A stretch of 64,000 bases of DNA, taken from contig NZ_ARXV01000001.1 of assembly GCF_000756665.1 (NCBI RefSeq), positions 62,001 through 126,000 on the forward strand. Reading direction: 5' to 3'. Numbering within the stretch: the stretch's first letter is position 1; every line of letters starts with the position of its first letter. Source of the stretch: Alcanivorax nanhaiticus (GTDB lineage: Bacteria; Pseudomonadota; Gammaproteobacteria; Pseudomonadales; Alcanivoracaceae). The translations under genes were made by a program, and so were the position numbers. Under the pieces are notes generated by a model, which saw nothing but the letters and a program-made list of their open reading frames with translations, had not been told where the DNA came from and ran no database searches. Below are positions 1 to 8,214 of this stretch, piece by piece.

Positions 1-146
1 AAATGCCAATGCGGCAAAGTGTCGCACCTCACCCCGAAACCTGAAAGCGTGCTTACCACTGAGGGAGCGTGCCTGCACGCGAATACCCCAACCTTTCGTC
101 TGCAAGCAGACTCCCACAACAAGCCCAAAACACGAGAGAAGGCCTG

Positions 147-214
147 CCACAGAGACCACGGAGGCCATGGGGATAATCACGGGTTATCTCTGTGTGCTCT
201 GTGACCTCTGTGGT
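147..214. repeat. Inverted nonamer tandem array
   Basis: Three nonamers of the form CCACAGAGA / CCACGGAGG / CCATGGGGA (147-173) face three of the form CTCTGTGTG / CTCTGTGAC / CTCTGTGGT (188-214), so the arms can pair over a short AT-rich loop. It lies just past the stop of the AraC gene that ends at 230 and may act as a transcription barrier. A close relative lies at 62608-62665. The rest of 1-229 shows no gene. Confidence 0.75.
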
Positions 215-229
215 AAATAACGCCTTTGA

Positions 230-1264
230 TTATAGAGAGCCACCGCCATTGCGGCGCCGATATTCCCCCGGCGCACACCCCTGCCAGCGCTTGAAGGCAT
301 GATAAAAATTGGCGGTATCGGAGAAGCCCAATTGCTGGGCCAGCACGCTCATATCACAGTGGCTGCCCACCAACGCCTGGCAGGCATAGCGGTGCTTCAC
401 CTGATCGCGCAGCGCGGCAAACCGGGTGCCTTCCTCCTGAAGACGACGCTGCAAGGTTCTTGGGCTCATGGCCAGAGAAGCAGCAACCCCATCAATCGTG
501 ATGTCGTCATTGCCCAGCAGATCCTGCATACGCAGCAACACCTGCCCCGCCAGGCCGCCACCGGCTCGGAACAAGCCGCTCATGACCTGATCCGCGGAAC
601 GCTTCAGCCTTTCATGATATTTCGGGAAAGCCCGTGGCAAGGCGGTCTTGAGCAACGAGCGGGGGAACACAATGGCATTATGCGGCGCCGAAAAATGCAA
701 CGGACATTGGAAAAACGTCTCATAACGAGCCAGTTCGCTTTCCGGTGGGCGGCAATGCAGGAACTCAACCTCCTTCAAGGGCATCTCACTGGCCAGCAGG
801 GAGCGACCAATCGCCACCATGGTCGCCACCACCAGATCATTATGGATACGGGTACCAGTAACCCGTAGCTCCCCGGAACCACTCTCTACTGCCAGCCGCG
901 CCAGCTCGCCCTCTTCGGTAAGAGTAAAGTCCAGATAGGGAACCAACAGATCCTTATAACGAAACAGCACCGCAAGCCCGGCCTCCAGCGTCTGGGCCGT
1001 TGCCATCAGATTGCCCAGCAAATCCAGATTGCCATAATGGTTATCCGCCCCGACCCGCAAGCCAAACAACGGGTCACCACTCTCCATAAAGGCGGTATAG
1101 AGCAGCTCATCCAGCTGCGTGAGGCTGATGAAGCGGTCACTGCGCCCCACGATGTCCACATCGATGCCCAAACGCTCAAACAGCGCCGGAATGTCCAGCT
1201 GGCTCCGCAGTGATACTTCCAGTAAGCCAGGCAGAATAGAGGCCGGCAGCAATGTTGTGGTCAT
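230..1264 (-). CDS. AraC family transcriptional regulator
   Basis: A 344-residue DNA-binding regulator. The N-terminal two thirds resemble the arabinose-binding-like domain found in OruR/ArgR-type AraC proteins, and the last 100 residues carry the two helix-turn-helix units: SPRTLQRRL near residue 265 and GFSDTANFYHAFKRW near residue 315, the usual family signature. I chose the ATG at 1264 rather than the upstream one at 1288 because a GAGG ribosome site sits seven bases before it. It is transcribed away from the SRPBCC gene at 1415, which is therefore a candidate target. Two paralogues of the same subfamily lie at 31856 and 57204. The ligand is not predictable; in lipid-degrading relatives such proteins often control fatty-acid, alkane or amino-acid genes (inference). 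Confidence 0.9.
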   Translation of the reverse strand: MTTTLLPASILPGLLEVSLRSQLDIPALFERLGIDVDIVGRSDRFISLTQLDELLYTAFMESGDPLFGLRVGADNHYGNLDLLGNLMATAQTLEAGLAVLFRYKDLLVPYLDFTLTEEGELARLAVESGSGELRVTGTRIHNDLVVATMVAIGRSLLASEMPLKEVEFLHCRPPESELARYETFFQCPLHFSAPHNAIVFPRSLLKTALPRAFPKYHERLKRSADQVMSGLFRAGGGLAGQVLLRMQDLLGNDDITIDGVAASLAMSPRTLQRRLQEEGTRFAALRDQVKHRYACQALVGSHCDMSVLAQQLGFSDTANFYHAFKRWQGCAPGEYRRRNGGGSL

Positions 1265-1414
1265 TGGTTTCCCTCGCAGCTCCATCAAGCTAGAAAATCG
1301 TCATGCCATGGTCAACTGGCTGATCACAATTGGCCTGTTATGCCGCCACCTCCCCCGGTAAGCTATGGCCTTTCCTCAAGATCACAACAACAGACCTCAA
1401 CAACAGGAACGCCC

Positions 1415-1849
1415 ATGCTGAAACACTATCTGGTCGATGAAGTGACCGACACTCTCGCCCCCCGCAAACAGGCTTTCAAGCTGTTCGCCGAAGCCAGCAA
1501 CTGGCAGAGCTGGTGTTCCGTGGTGCGCCATGCCCGTCTGCTGAATGGCGACTGGCGTCCGGGAGCCTTCCTGTTGTTTGTTGTGGATCTCCCAGGCCTG
1601 CCGCCGGCACCGGTGATCGTTCGCGTTTACGAATACAAGGAAAATGAACGTATCACCTGGGGTATCGACCTGCCGGTAGGACGCATCTTCCATCGCTTTA
1701 CCTTCCTGGATGACGACGACGGCAATTGCCGTGTGCATCAGGAAGAATGGACCGAAGGGTTGTTGACCCCGTTGGTCGGCTGGCCGGTCGGCAAGCTCAT
1801 TCACCGCTTCGACACCCGGTTTGCCGCAGAATACGCGGCCATGTTCTGA
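1415..1849 (+). CDS. SRPBCC (START-like) family protein
   Basis: A 144-residue protein whose pattern fits the SRPBCC/polyketide-cyclase fold: an opening strand, a helix containing the typical ASNWQSWCSVVRHARLL segment, then alternating strands and a long C-terminal helix (residues about 115-140). Such proteins bind a hydrophobic ligand in a deep cavity; no catalytic residues can be assigned. The start at 1415 has AGGA nine bases upstream, and the family length (about 140-150) fits that start and not the longer proline-rich extension. It diverges from the AraC gene ending at 230. No signal peptide, so cytoplasmic. The substrate is unknown. Confidence 0.75.
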   Translation: MLKHYLVDEVTDTLAPRKQAFKLFAEASNWQSWCSVVRHARLLNGDWRPGAFLLFVVDLPGLPPAPVIVRVYEYKENERITWGIDLPVGRIFHRFTFLDDDDGNCRVHQEEWTEGLLTPLVGWPVGKLIHRFDTRFAAEYAAMF

Positions 1850-1859
1850 TCGCACCTGG

Positions 1860-1956
1860 GGAGCCTCTGAACAGCTCCTTGCATGCTCAGCCTTTCAGGC
1901 TGGCTTGCCCTTTCGGCCAAGCTAATGAGGGGCGCAAGGCGTTATTCAGAGGCTCC
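1860..1956. mobile_element. MITE-like element with 12-13 bp terminal inverted repeats
   Basis: GGAGCCTCTGAA at 1860-1871 is matched exactly by TTCAGAGGCTCC at 1945-1956, and the tetranucleotide CTGG flanks both ends (1856-1859, 1957-1960), as expected of a target duplication. The 97-bp interior has no ORF and contains smaller hairpins. The ends resemble those of some IS5-group insertion sequences (recollection, not checked). It lies between the SRPBCC and MMPL genes. Confidence 0.55.
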
Positions 1957-1986
1957 CTGGACCTCTCAACAACAACGGATTGATCC

Positions 1987-4641
1987 ATGACACATCGGCT
2001 GTTTAACGCCTACTGCCGGGCAGTGCTCGCCCACCCGATCTTCTGGCTGGTAATACTGGCCTTGGTGTGCACCTTCGCCGGCTGGCAGGCTCGCCATTTC
2101 CAGATCGATGCTTCAACCGATTCGCTGGTACTGGAAAACGACTCGGATCTGGAATACTACCGCAAGGTCTCCCGGCAGTACGGCGGCAGCGATTTTCTGG
2201 TCATCACCTACACCCCAACCGATACGCCATTGTTCCAGCGCCAGACCCTTGAGCACCTGCAAGCGCTGCAGCAAGACCTCAAGGCCGTCAGCCGGGTGAA
2301 ATCCGTTTACAGCATGCTGGACGTACCACTGCTGTTCAGCCCCAAAGTCGAATTCAGCGAACTGGCCAATAATTACCGCACGCTGACCGATAGCGACGTG
2401 GACCTGCAGCTAGCACAGCAGGAATTCACCAACGTCAATCCGCTCTACGAAGACCTGCTGGTCAGTGATGATGCAGGCACCACCGCATTGCTGGTGACAT
2501 TCGAGCGCGATCAAAAGTACTTTGACCTGCTTTACGCCCGCAACGACCTTCGCGAGCAACAACGCAAGGACGAACTGGACGCAGACGGCCTGCTACAGCT
2601 GGAACAGGCCAATCAGGCATTTAGCCAGTACAACAGTGAACGCCAGACCAGAACCGCTGACGAAATCCAGCAGGTCCGCGACGTCATGGACAAATACCGG
2701 GATCAGGCCGACCTGTTCCTGGGCGGTATGCCCATGATCACCACCGACGTGGTCAGCTTCATTCGTGCAGACCTGAAGGTCTTTGGGGTCGGCGTGTTGC
2801 TGTTCCTCATCCTCGCCTTGTTCGTGATTTTCCGTCGCCCCCGCTGGGTCGTCGTGCCCTTGGTATGCTGCGCCATCACCGTGACTGCGGTGACTGGCTG
2901 GCTGGGCTTCATGGACTGGAAAGTATCTGTCATCAGCAGCAATTACATCTCCCTGCTGCTGATCATCACCATGTCTATCACCATCCACCTCACTGTACGC
3001 TTCCGGGAATTGCATGAAGAAAACCCGGAGGCCAGCCAACGCTGGCTGATCAAGGAAACCGCCGCCCACATGATGCGGCCCAGCATCTACATGATCCTCA
3101 CCACCATGGTCGGCTTCTCCTCCCTGGTGATCAGCGGCATCCGCCCGGTGATCGATTTTGGCTGGATGATGACCCTGGGGCTGGGCATTGCGCTGCTGGT
3201 CTGCTTCCTGGCCTTCCCGGCCTTGCTGGCCCCTCTGTCACCCGGCAAACCCCGGGTAGGCAAAGACATTAGCCGCCAGCTTACGCTGGCCTTTGCCAAC
3301 TTCACCGAACGCCACCGCCCTACTCTGTTGCTGGTGGCAATGGTGGTCGTCGGTGGCTCCCTGTGGGGCATCAGCAAACTCACCGTAGAAAACCGCTTCA
3401 TCGACTATTTCCAGGAAGACACCGAAATCTACAAGGGCATGGTGCAGATCGACCGCAAACTGGGCGGCACCACCCCACTGGACATCATCATCGATGCACC
3501 AAAGCTTGAAGCCCCCGTGCTGACAACGGATCAACCCAGTGAAGGCTGGGATGGAGAATCTCTCGACGGCGCCGTGAGCGACCCCTTTGCTGATGACGGC
3601 GGAGATCCTTTCGCCAGTTCAGATCCCTTCGAAAGCGAGGATCCTTTTGCCGACAGTGATCCCTTCGCGGACGCAGCCCCAGTAGAAGATCCCTTTGCCG
3701 AAGACGGTGGAGATCCTTTTGCGGATACCTCTTCTCAAGCCCAGTCACTCAAGGATGCCTACTGGTTCACCCCTGCCCGCCTCGCCAAACTGGTCGAAAT
3801 TCAGAACTACGTCGAGAGCCTGCCGGAAACCGGCAAGGTCCTGTCACTGGCCACCACCTATGAAGTGGCAGAGAAACTCAATGACGGCCCACTGGAGTAC
3901 ATCCAGCTGATGCTGCTGGCCAAATTCATCCCCGAGGATCTGCACAAACAACTGGTCAAGCCGTACCTGTCTGACGATGGCAATCAGGTTCGTATCAGCG
4001 TGCGCGTGATCGATTCCGACAAAAACCTGAATCGCAACGAGCTGCTGGCCAAGATCCGCCATGACCTGCAAAACAACTTCGGACTGGAACCGGAGCAAGT
4101 GCGCCTTACTGGCGCCATGGTGCTCTACAACAACATGCTGCAGAGCCTGTTCGATTCCCAGATCAAGACCCTCGGCTACGTCTTCGCTGCTATCCTGTTC
4201 ATGTTGCTGATACTGTTCCGCAGCCTGCCCGTGGCCTTGATCAGCATGGTACCCAGCCTGGTCTCCGCCGCGCTGGTACTCGGCCTCATGGGCTGGATTG
4301 GCCTGCCGCTGGACCTGATGACCATCACCATCACCGCCATCAGTATAGGCATCGCCGTGGATGACACCATCCACTACATCCACCGCTTCCATGAAGAGCT
4401 GCCCAACGACAATGACTACGTCGCCACCATGAAGCGCTGCCACGGCTCCATTGGCAAAGCGATGTACTACACTTCGCTCACCATCATCGCCGGCTTCTCC
4501 ATCCTGGCCCTGTCCAGCTTCAACCCCACGGTGTACTTCGGCCTGCTTACCGGCCTCGCCATGCTGGTAGCCCTGCTCAGCAACCTTACCCTGCTGCCAG
4601 CCCTGCTGATCACCGTCAAACCGAAGCTGAGGGCGGGATAA
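1987..4641 (+). CDS. MMPL/RND superfamily transporter (HAE3-like)
   Basis: An 884-residue inner-membrane protein of the RND/MMPL type, thought to export lipids or hydrophobic compounds using the proton gradient. The layout is duplicated: a first membrane segment at about 17-37, a periplasmic loop to about 255, a block of five membrane segments at about 260-420, a short link and another membrane segment near 440, a second periplasmic loop to about 720, and five further segments to the C-terminus (GIAVDDTIHYIHRFHEE near residue 790 is the usual RND helix-4 motif). The second loop holds an odd acidic insert at about 530-580 with seven DPF motifs, not expected in this family. No membrane-fusion or outer-membrane partner is next to it. 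The substrate is unknown; related proteins often sit near lipid genes. Confidence 0.88.
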   Translation: MTHRLFNAYCRAVLAHPIFWLVILALVCTFAGWQARHFQIDASTDSLVLENDSDLEYYRKVSRQYGGSDFLVITYTPTDTPLFQRQTLEHLQALQQDLKAVSRVKSVYSMLDVPLLFSPKVEFSELANNYRTLTDSDVDLQLAQQEFTNVNPLYEDLLVSDDAGTTALLVTFERDQKYFDLLYARNDLREQQRKDELDADGLLQLEQANQAFSQYNSERQTRTADEIQQVRDVMDKYRDQADLFLGGMPMITTDVVSFIRADLKVFGVGVLLFLILALFVIFRRPRWVVVPLVCCAITVTAVTGWLGFMDWKVSVISSNYISLLLIITMSITIHLTVRFRELHEENPEASQRWLIKETAAHMMRPSIYMILTTMVGFSSLVISGIRPVIDFGWMMTLGLGIALLVCFLAFPALLAPLSPGKPRVGKDISRQLTLAFANFTERHRPTLLLVAMVVVGGSLWGISKLTVENRFIDYFQEDTEIYKGMVQIDRKLGGTTPLDIIIDAPKLEAPVLTTDQPSEGWDGESLDGAVSDPFADDGGDPFASSDPFESEDPFADSDPFADAAPVEDPFAEDGGDPFADTSSQAQSLKDAYWFTPARLAKLVEIQNYVESLPETGKVLSLATTYEVAEKLNDGPLEYIQLMLLAKFIPEDLHKQLVKPYLSDDGNQVRISVRVIDSDKNLNRNELLAKIRHDLQNNFGLEPEQVRLTGAMVLYNNMLQSLFDSQIKTLGYVFAAILFMLLILFRSLPVALISMVPSLVSAALVLGLMGWIGLPLDLMTITITAISIGIAVDDTIHYIHRFHEELPNDNDYVATMKRCHGSIGKAMYYTSLTIIAGFSILALSSFNPTVYFGLLTGLAMLVALLSNLTLLPALLITVKPKLRAG

Positions 4642-4709
4642 CCTTACCGCAACCCGCCGCCGCAGGGGCTTGCCTGCAAGCGATCCTGCGGTTGGTCACT
4701 GGCAAGGGC

Positions 4710-4807
4710 GAGTTTCGAGTTTCGAGTTTCGAAGATCAAAACCGGAAGGTGCCCTAGGGGGGGTTGGGGTTTGCCTTTCGCAACTCGAAACTCACAACTC
4801 GAAACTG
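4710..4807. repeat. Inverted heptamer tandem arrays (GAGTTTC type)
   Basis: Left arm 4710-4733 is three perfect GAGTTTC units plus GAA. Right arm 4781-4807 is CAACTCG AAACTCA CAACTCG AAACTG, the reverse complement of the left-arm pattern with substitutions. The 47-bp centre is G-rich. Same architecture as 21160-21257, 23940-24026 and 30820-30913. Confidence 0.85.
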
Positions 4808-4997
4808 CCCTCATTTGACCACTGACCAAATGAACAGTATATTGATCGTCCGGGTAGCCCACAGGCCTTCATTACTGTGACCCCAGGAAAGCCTGATGAT
4901 TGATCTCCGCGCCCCAGGGACGGGGCCGGGCTCCCCGGACTTATTCACACAGCCTCCCTGCAAACGATCATTGCGGGTGCCTGCGGGCAAACGGCCA

Positions 4998-5027
4998 CAA
5001 AAAAGCCGCTCAAAAGAGCGGCTTTTT
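4998..5027. terminator. Bidirectional intrinsic terminator
   Basis: AAAAAAGCCGCTC, loop AAAA, GAGCGGCTTTTT: a strong GC stem flanked by A and T runs, so it can work in both directions. It ends transcription of the TerB-like gene that finishes at 5047 on the minus strand and could also stop read-through from the transporter. Confidence 0.9.
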
Positions 5028-5046
5028 GCGCAGCGCCAAGTCAGCA

Positions 5047-5283
5047 TCAAATGCCATGCTGCTCCTGCAAGCTCTGCACCCGAACCTGCATATCGTCAGT
5101 CAACTCAGCATCGGTCAAGCGGTCGATGATATTGCGCAGCACCCGCTTCTCGTTATCATCAATCTCCCCATCCCGCATGGCGATCTCCACCAGCGAGTCG
5201 AGCTCATTCACATCCAGCTTCCCATCATCAGAGAAACAGTTGATCGAGCGGAATGTCATTTCCAGATAATCACGGCTTTCCAT
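5047..5283 (-). CDS. Small acidic TerB-like protein
   Basis: A 78-residue, strongly acidic, all-helical protein. The segment DGKLDVNELDSLVEIAMRDGEIDDNEKRVLRNII (two calcium-loop-like DG.LD/DGEID stretches, quoted in part) resembles the repeated acidic motifs of TerB/tellurite-resistance-like helical proteins, in which metal binding by Asp/Glu clusters has been proposed. It stands alone between a terminator at 4998-5027 and the broken DUF2164 gene. The assignment rests on motif resemblance only; the role is unknown. Confidence 0.6.
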   Translation of the reverse strand: MESRDYLEMTFRSINCFSDDGKLDVNELDSLVEIAMRDGEIDDNEKRVLRNIIDRLTDAELTDDMQVRVQSLQEQHGI

Positions 5284-5352
5284 TCTTTATTTTCCTTTTG
5301 ATTGGTGAATCAATACAAACCCCAAAGACCTCACAACAAGTCTTAATGAACC

Positions 5353-5599
5353 CTATCCTTCCGGCTTTTCCAACTCTTGCATCACATACCCCACTTCCTC
5401 CATCTTCTCGGTGAGCACCTGCTGGGCATCAAACAGCCCCCCGATTGTAGAAGTAAGGTCCGATTTCTTTGGCAAAGAAATCGATCAGAAACTCCGCCTC
5501 AAAGCCACCAATCTCCTGCTGGAGCTCGTCTTCGAAGTAGGTCTTGATCTTGGCGACCATCCGGTCTTTCTGGTCTTGAGTGAAGGTAATGTCAGTCAT
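5353..5599 (-). pseudogene. DUF2164 family gene with +1 frameshift
   Basis: Reading from ATG at 5599 gives MTDITFTQDQKDRMVAKIK and onward to YFYN, then stops early at 5429 (RGAV). Removing one G from the six-G run at 5437-5442 (C6 on the plus strand) restores RGLFDAQQVLTEKMEEV and continues to a stop at 5353-5355, giving an 81-residue protein with the length and C-terminus of DUF2164 proteins. The span is 247 bp, which is 3x82+1. The start overlaps the stop of the upstream hydrolase gene (ATGA), so the two were translationally coupled. The cause may be a real mutation, phase variation or a sequencing error in the homopolymer. Confidence 0.8.
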
Positions 5600-6522
5600 A
5601 GCCGAGATAGCCACAGTTTGATGTCCTCAATCACTTGCTCTACCCCGCTAGTCCCATCCGGCTTTTCAAATGAATGATCCAGCTCCTCATATACCCTGAA
5701 TGTAATGTTCGGCTTGTCTCCGGAGAGTATTTTCGCCTGCTCAACCGCCAGTTCCACAGAAACATTCTTATCCATTCCCGCTTGAACCAACAAAACCGGC
5801 GTATCGATTTGCGAAAGCAGAGCCGTCTGGTCGATCTCAAACATACTCCTCCACCAACGATAACCATGCCCACTTACATTCATGGCAAACGGTTCTCTAT
5901 TGAGAATATGGTTATAAAAGCCGAGAAAACCCTTTGAGGATTCATGATATTCCTCGTCTGAAAGCGCTTGGGAGGCGATGCTGTGCAAAACATCATCAAT
6001 AAATCGGCGACCACCGCCATTGATTGAGACGGTAGCGTCAATATAGTCCAGCTCCACTGTGAGGTGATTAGCGACCACTGCCCCCTCACTTCCTCCAAGT
6101 AGCACCGTTTGCTTGTATTCTCTATCTTTCCTTAATTCCCCAATGACTTGCGTATAGTCCATCACCCGTTGCTCAGGGGAATCATTCTCAATATACGCAT
6201 CAGGGCAATCACGTCTTTCAGGGTCATCACTCCACTCTAGCCCCGAGTCAATCCCATACTTTTCAACAGTGAGCACATCCGCCCCTGGCAGCACTAGTGA
6301 AAACTCATTATTGATTCGGTCATTGCGATAAACGCTATTGCAATCCGAACCCTGAATCAGCACCAGAAGCACATCACCGGGAGGCTCGGCGTCAGACAAG
6401 TAAAAATGTATCTCGGTCCCGTCCGATCTTTTGATCGTACTTTGCTCTGCAGCCTGTAAGACGCCGAAAGCAGTCATGGAAAGTAGAGATAGCGTAAAAG
6501 CAGGTAGATATTTCGTTTTCAC
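5596..6522 (-). CDS. Secreted alpha/beta hydrolase
   Basis: A 308-residue protein with a signal peptide (MKTKYLPAFTLSLLSMTAFG, cleavage probably after the QAA near residue 25). The alpha/beta-hydrolase triad is visible: Ser in GGSEGA near residue 144, Asp in QAGMDKN near 250, His in LDHSFEKP near 283. The oxyanion region is LIQGSDC rather than the usual HG. It probably acts in the periplasm as an esterase or peptidase-like hydrolase; the substrate cannot be named. Its stop overlaps the start of the DUF2164 frame. Base composition is lower in GC than the surrounding core genes. Confidence 0.8.
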   Translation of the reverse strand: MKTKYLPAFTLSLLSMTAFGVLQAAEQSTIKRSDGTEIHFYLSDAEPPGDVLLVLIQGSDCNSVYRNDRINNEFSLVLPGADVLTVEKYGIDSGLEWSDDPERRDCPDAYIENDSPEQRVMDYTQVIGELRKDREYKQTVLLGGSEGAVVANHLTVELDYIDATVSINGGGRRFIDDVLHSIASQALSDEEYHESSKGFLGFYNHILNREPFAMNVSGHGYRWWRSMFEIDQTALLSQIDTPVLLVQAGMDKNVSVELAVEQAKILSGDKPNITFRVYEELDHSFEKPDGTSGVEQVIEDIKLWLSRL

Positions 6523-6695
6523 AGTGCCTCAGGGCTCGCTCTATGTATTGGGTCGACATTAATTCTGATTACTTCTACTCGTGGGTTCCAACACTGTAAA
6601 CCCTGTAGTTGTCGCACCGAAGAGTACGAAACCGTCTTGAATTCAAGAGATCAATACCCCGGAAAACTTTACCTCAGGAGTAAAGCTCCTCCTCT

Positions 6696-7484
6696 TCACC
6701 GGATAACGGCTGGAGGGAGGTAGATAGTAAATTCATTGATCGGTTCTATCAGAACACTATAAGGGGACTTTTGCTCTGACTCCTGAACGATGCCGAGGTT
6801 CGACAAAAGCTTAAAATTGGCAGATTTCAGTTTTGCGGGCTTCACTTGCAACGCTTTGTGCCAAACACGATATGTGCCAAGTCTGTTGTCCCTTCGGAAG
6901 TAAAACCCGGCCAGAGGATGTGTAAGATAAACCAAGGCTGACTCGACATCCGGGAAGCCGGGAAACTCAAGTTCGTCGAACTCCGATTGAACCAATTCCA
7001 CCGAGGCTTCTGCCCATGAGGAAGAGGTTTCCATTGTGTACTTTTCGTACAGGCCTGTTGTTTTATTCAAATGACAATCAAATCGTACTTTTCCCGCATG
7101 CCAGGGCAAATTCCACAAGAGCCTCGGCACTAACAATGTCCACGAATCAAGGGTTGTGCCAAGAAACCACACACAACGCTCTCCCGTCTCGGTATCGATA
7201 ATATAAATACGGTAATTCGTTTGCCCCATTGTAAACTTCGGGAATGGGAAAACGGCAGAAGTAAAATCCACATCAATGAACGGAACCACAGACACGAGTC
7301 CCATTCGCTGCCCGGCAACCTCAACCGTATCCAGCTGAAAGCGTTCAGGGAAGAGCCCTTCAAATCGCTCCTCAGGCACTGCATAAGTGATGATTGCAAA
7401 ATGCTTCAAACCACAGAGCACATCAATACCCTTGGGCTTGGGTCTCGGGGTTAGATAGTCTTCCAGTTTGCGAGTTTCTTGCAC
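6696..7484 (-). CDS. DUF2071 family protein
   Basis: A 262-residue soluble protein with the features of DUF2071 (acetoacetate-decarboxylase-like fold): an opening LEDYLTPRPKPKGIDVLCGL segment, YAVPEERFEGLFPERFQLD and the central VSVVPFIDVDF. No catalytic lysine can be assigned with confidence. The reading frame opens with GTG at 7484 and there is no strong ribosome site, so the start is uncertain. It stands alone: 173 bp separate it from the hydrolase downstream and about 130 bp from the next gene upstream. Function unknown; such proteins may bind small organic acids (inference). Confidence 0.7.
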   Translation of the reverse strand: MQETRKLEDYLTPRPKPKGIDVLCGLKHFAIITYAVPEERFEGLFPERFQLDTVEVAGQRMGLVSVVPFIDVDFTSAVFPFPKFTMGQTNYRIYIIDTETGERCVWFLGTTLDSWTLLVPRLLWNLPWHAGKVRFDCHLNKTTGLYEKYTMETSSSWAEASVELVQSEFDELEFPGFPDVESALVYLTHPLAGFYFRRDNRLGTYRVWHKALQVKPAKLKSANFKLLSNLGIVQESEQKSPYSVLIEPINEFTIYLPPAVIR

Positions 7485-7532
7485 TTAATGGCCTTATTAG
7501 CTAATACACAGGGAAGGAGACGAACAATGGCT

Positions 7533-7603
7533 CAGGTCTTGTCTCCTACCTCAACTCCAAAGCCAAGACTATTTTTTCTTTAACGCGCACAGGGCAAGAC
7601 CTG
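7533..7603. repeat. Short inverted repeat CAGGTCTTG / CAAGACCTG
   Basis: CAGGTCTTG at 7533-7541 is complemented by CAAGACCTG at 7595-7603, with 53 bp between them including a seven-T run. It lies in the gap between two minus-strand genes. It could be the remains of a mobile element or a weak terminator; no ORF of note is inside. Confidence 0.4.
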
Positions 7604-7617
7604 ACCCTATGACACCG

Positions 7618-8055
7618 TTATGCATCACCCCCACAGGAAGGGCCATCTATAACAAACTCTGTAATTTTCACAGCATTGTTTCCAGAGTAGACATACCTAA
7701 ACGCAACACCTTTAGAAAAGGCAGACTGTATATTTTTGTCAGCGCATAAGGATTGCTTCATCACAGGCAGATATACAGACTTTACATCCTTATCAAGATA
7801 CTCATCTGACGTGCCAGATATTATAGTATTGGAAAAAACGACTTCTGATCCTTTACTTTTTACACTATCCAATCTCAGCTCATCGTTAATCATATTCGGA
7901 ACTCTCCCCACTGACTCATTGGCAATAGCCTCAGCAATCTCCTTTGCAGAAAATGTACCAACTCCCTGCTCGCTTTTATTTATTACACCCACCCCTTTAA
8001 ATGCGCCATAGACAATAGCCGACAACGCAAAAATAACCAAAAACCCCTTAACCAT
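7618..8055 (-). CDS. Hypothetical protein with N-terminal membrane segment
   Basis: A 145-residue protein that I do not recognise. It opens with one hydrophobic segment (MVKGFLVIFALSAIVYGAFK, residues 1-20), followed by a soluble domain with two cysteines far apart (SLCADKN near 105 and PSCGG at the C-terminus) that could form a disulfide if exported. The start at 8055 is chosen because AGGGGGAG stands directly before it; the longer frame from 8088 has no such site. The gene is clearly richer in A and T than the core genes, suggesting recent acquisition. It is probably an anchored periplasmic protein (inference). Confidence 0.6.
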   Translation of the reverse strand: MVKGFLVIFALSAIVYGAFKGVGVINKSEQGVGTFSAKEIAEAIANESVGRVPNMINDELRLDSVKSKGSEVVFSNTIISGTSDEYLDKDVKSVYLPVMKQSLCADKNIQSAFSKGVAFRYVYSGNNAVKITEFVIDGPSCGGDA

Positions 8056-8214
8056 GTCTCCCCCTAATGATTGAATTAGAAAAACCAAACAATAGTCCCC
8101 CTAAACCCTTCATCATATTTTCATTGAGAACCTAAAGACATGAAAAAAGACAAGATATGGTTCGGGTTTTCTAAAAAATACGCTTTCAATGCAAAGCCTA
8201 TTTATTTTCAGCCG

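Larger units (their letters stand above)
4642..5046. other. Intergenic region with REP-like hairpin, heptamer arrays and terminator
   Basis: Gap of 405 bp between convergent genes. It holds a REP-like hairpin (CCGCAGGGGCTTGCCTGCAA and its partner CCTGCGG, about 4667-4692), a pair of inverted heptamer arrays (4710-4733 and 4781-4807) and a bidirectional terminator (4998-5027). No convincing gene is visible in any frame. Confidence 0.7.

Noticed and set aside
1..204. A 61-codon frame at the window start
   Set aside because: It runs through the nonamer array, has no ribosome site and no family features.
299..868. Plus-strand frame opposite the first AraC gene
   Set aside because: Overlaps a complete AraC protein; no ribosome site or family resemblance.
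4710..4807. CRISPR array as an explanation of the short repeats
   Set aside because: Units are seven bases long and contiguous, with no unique spacers, no leader and no cas genes.
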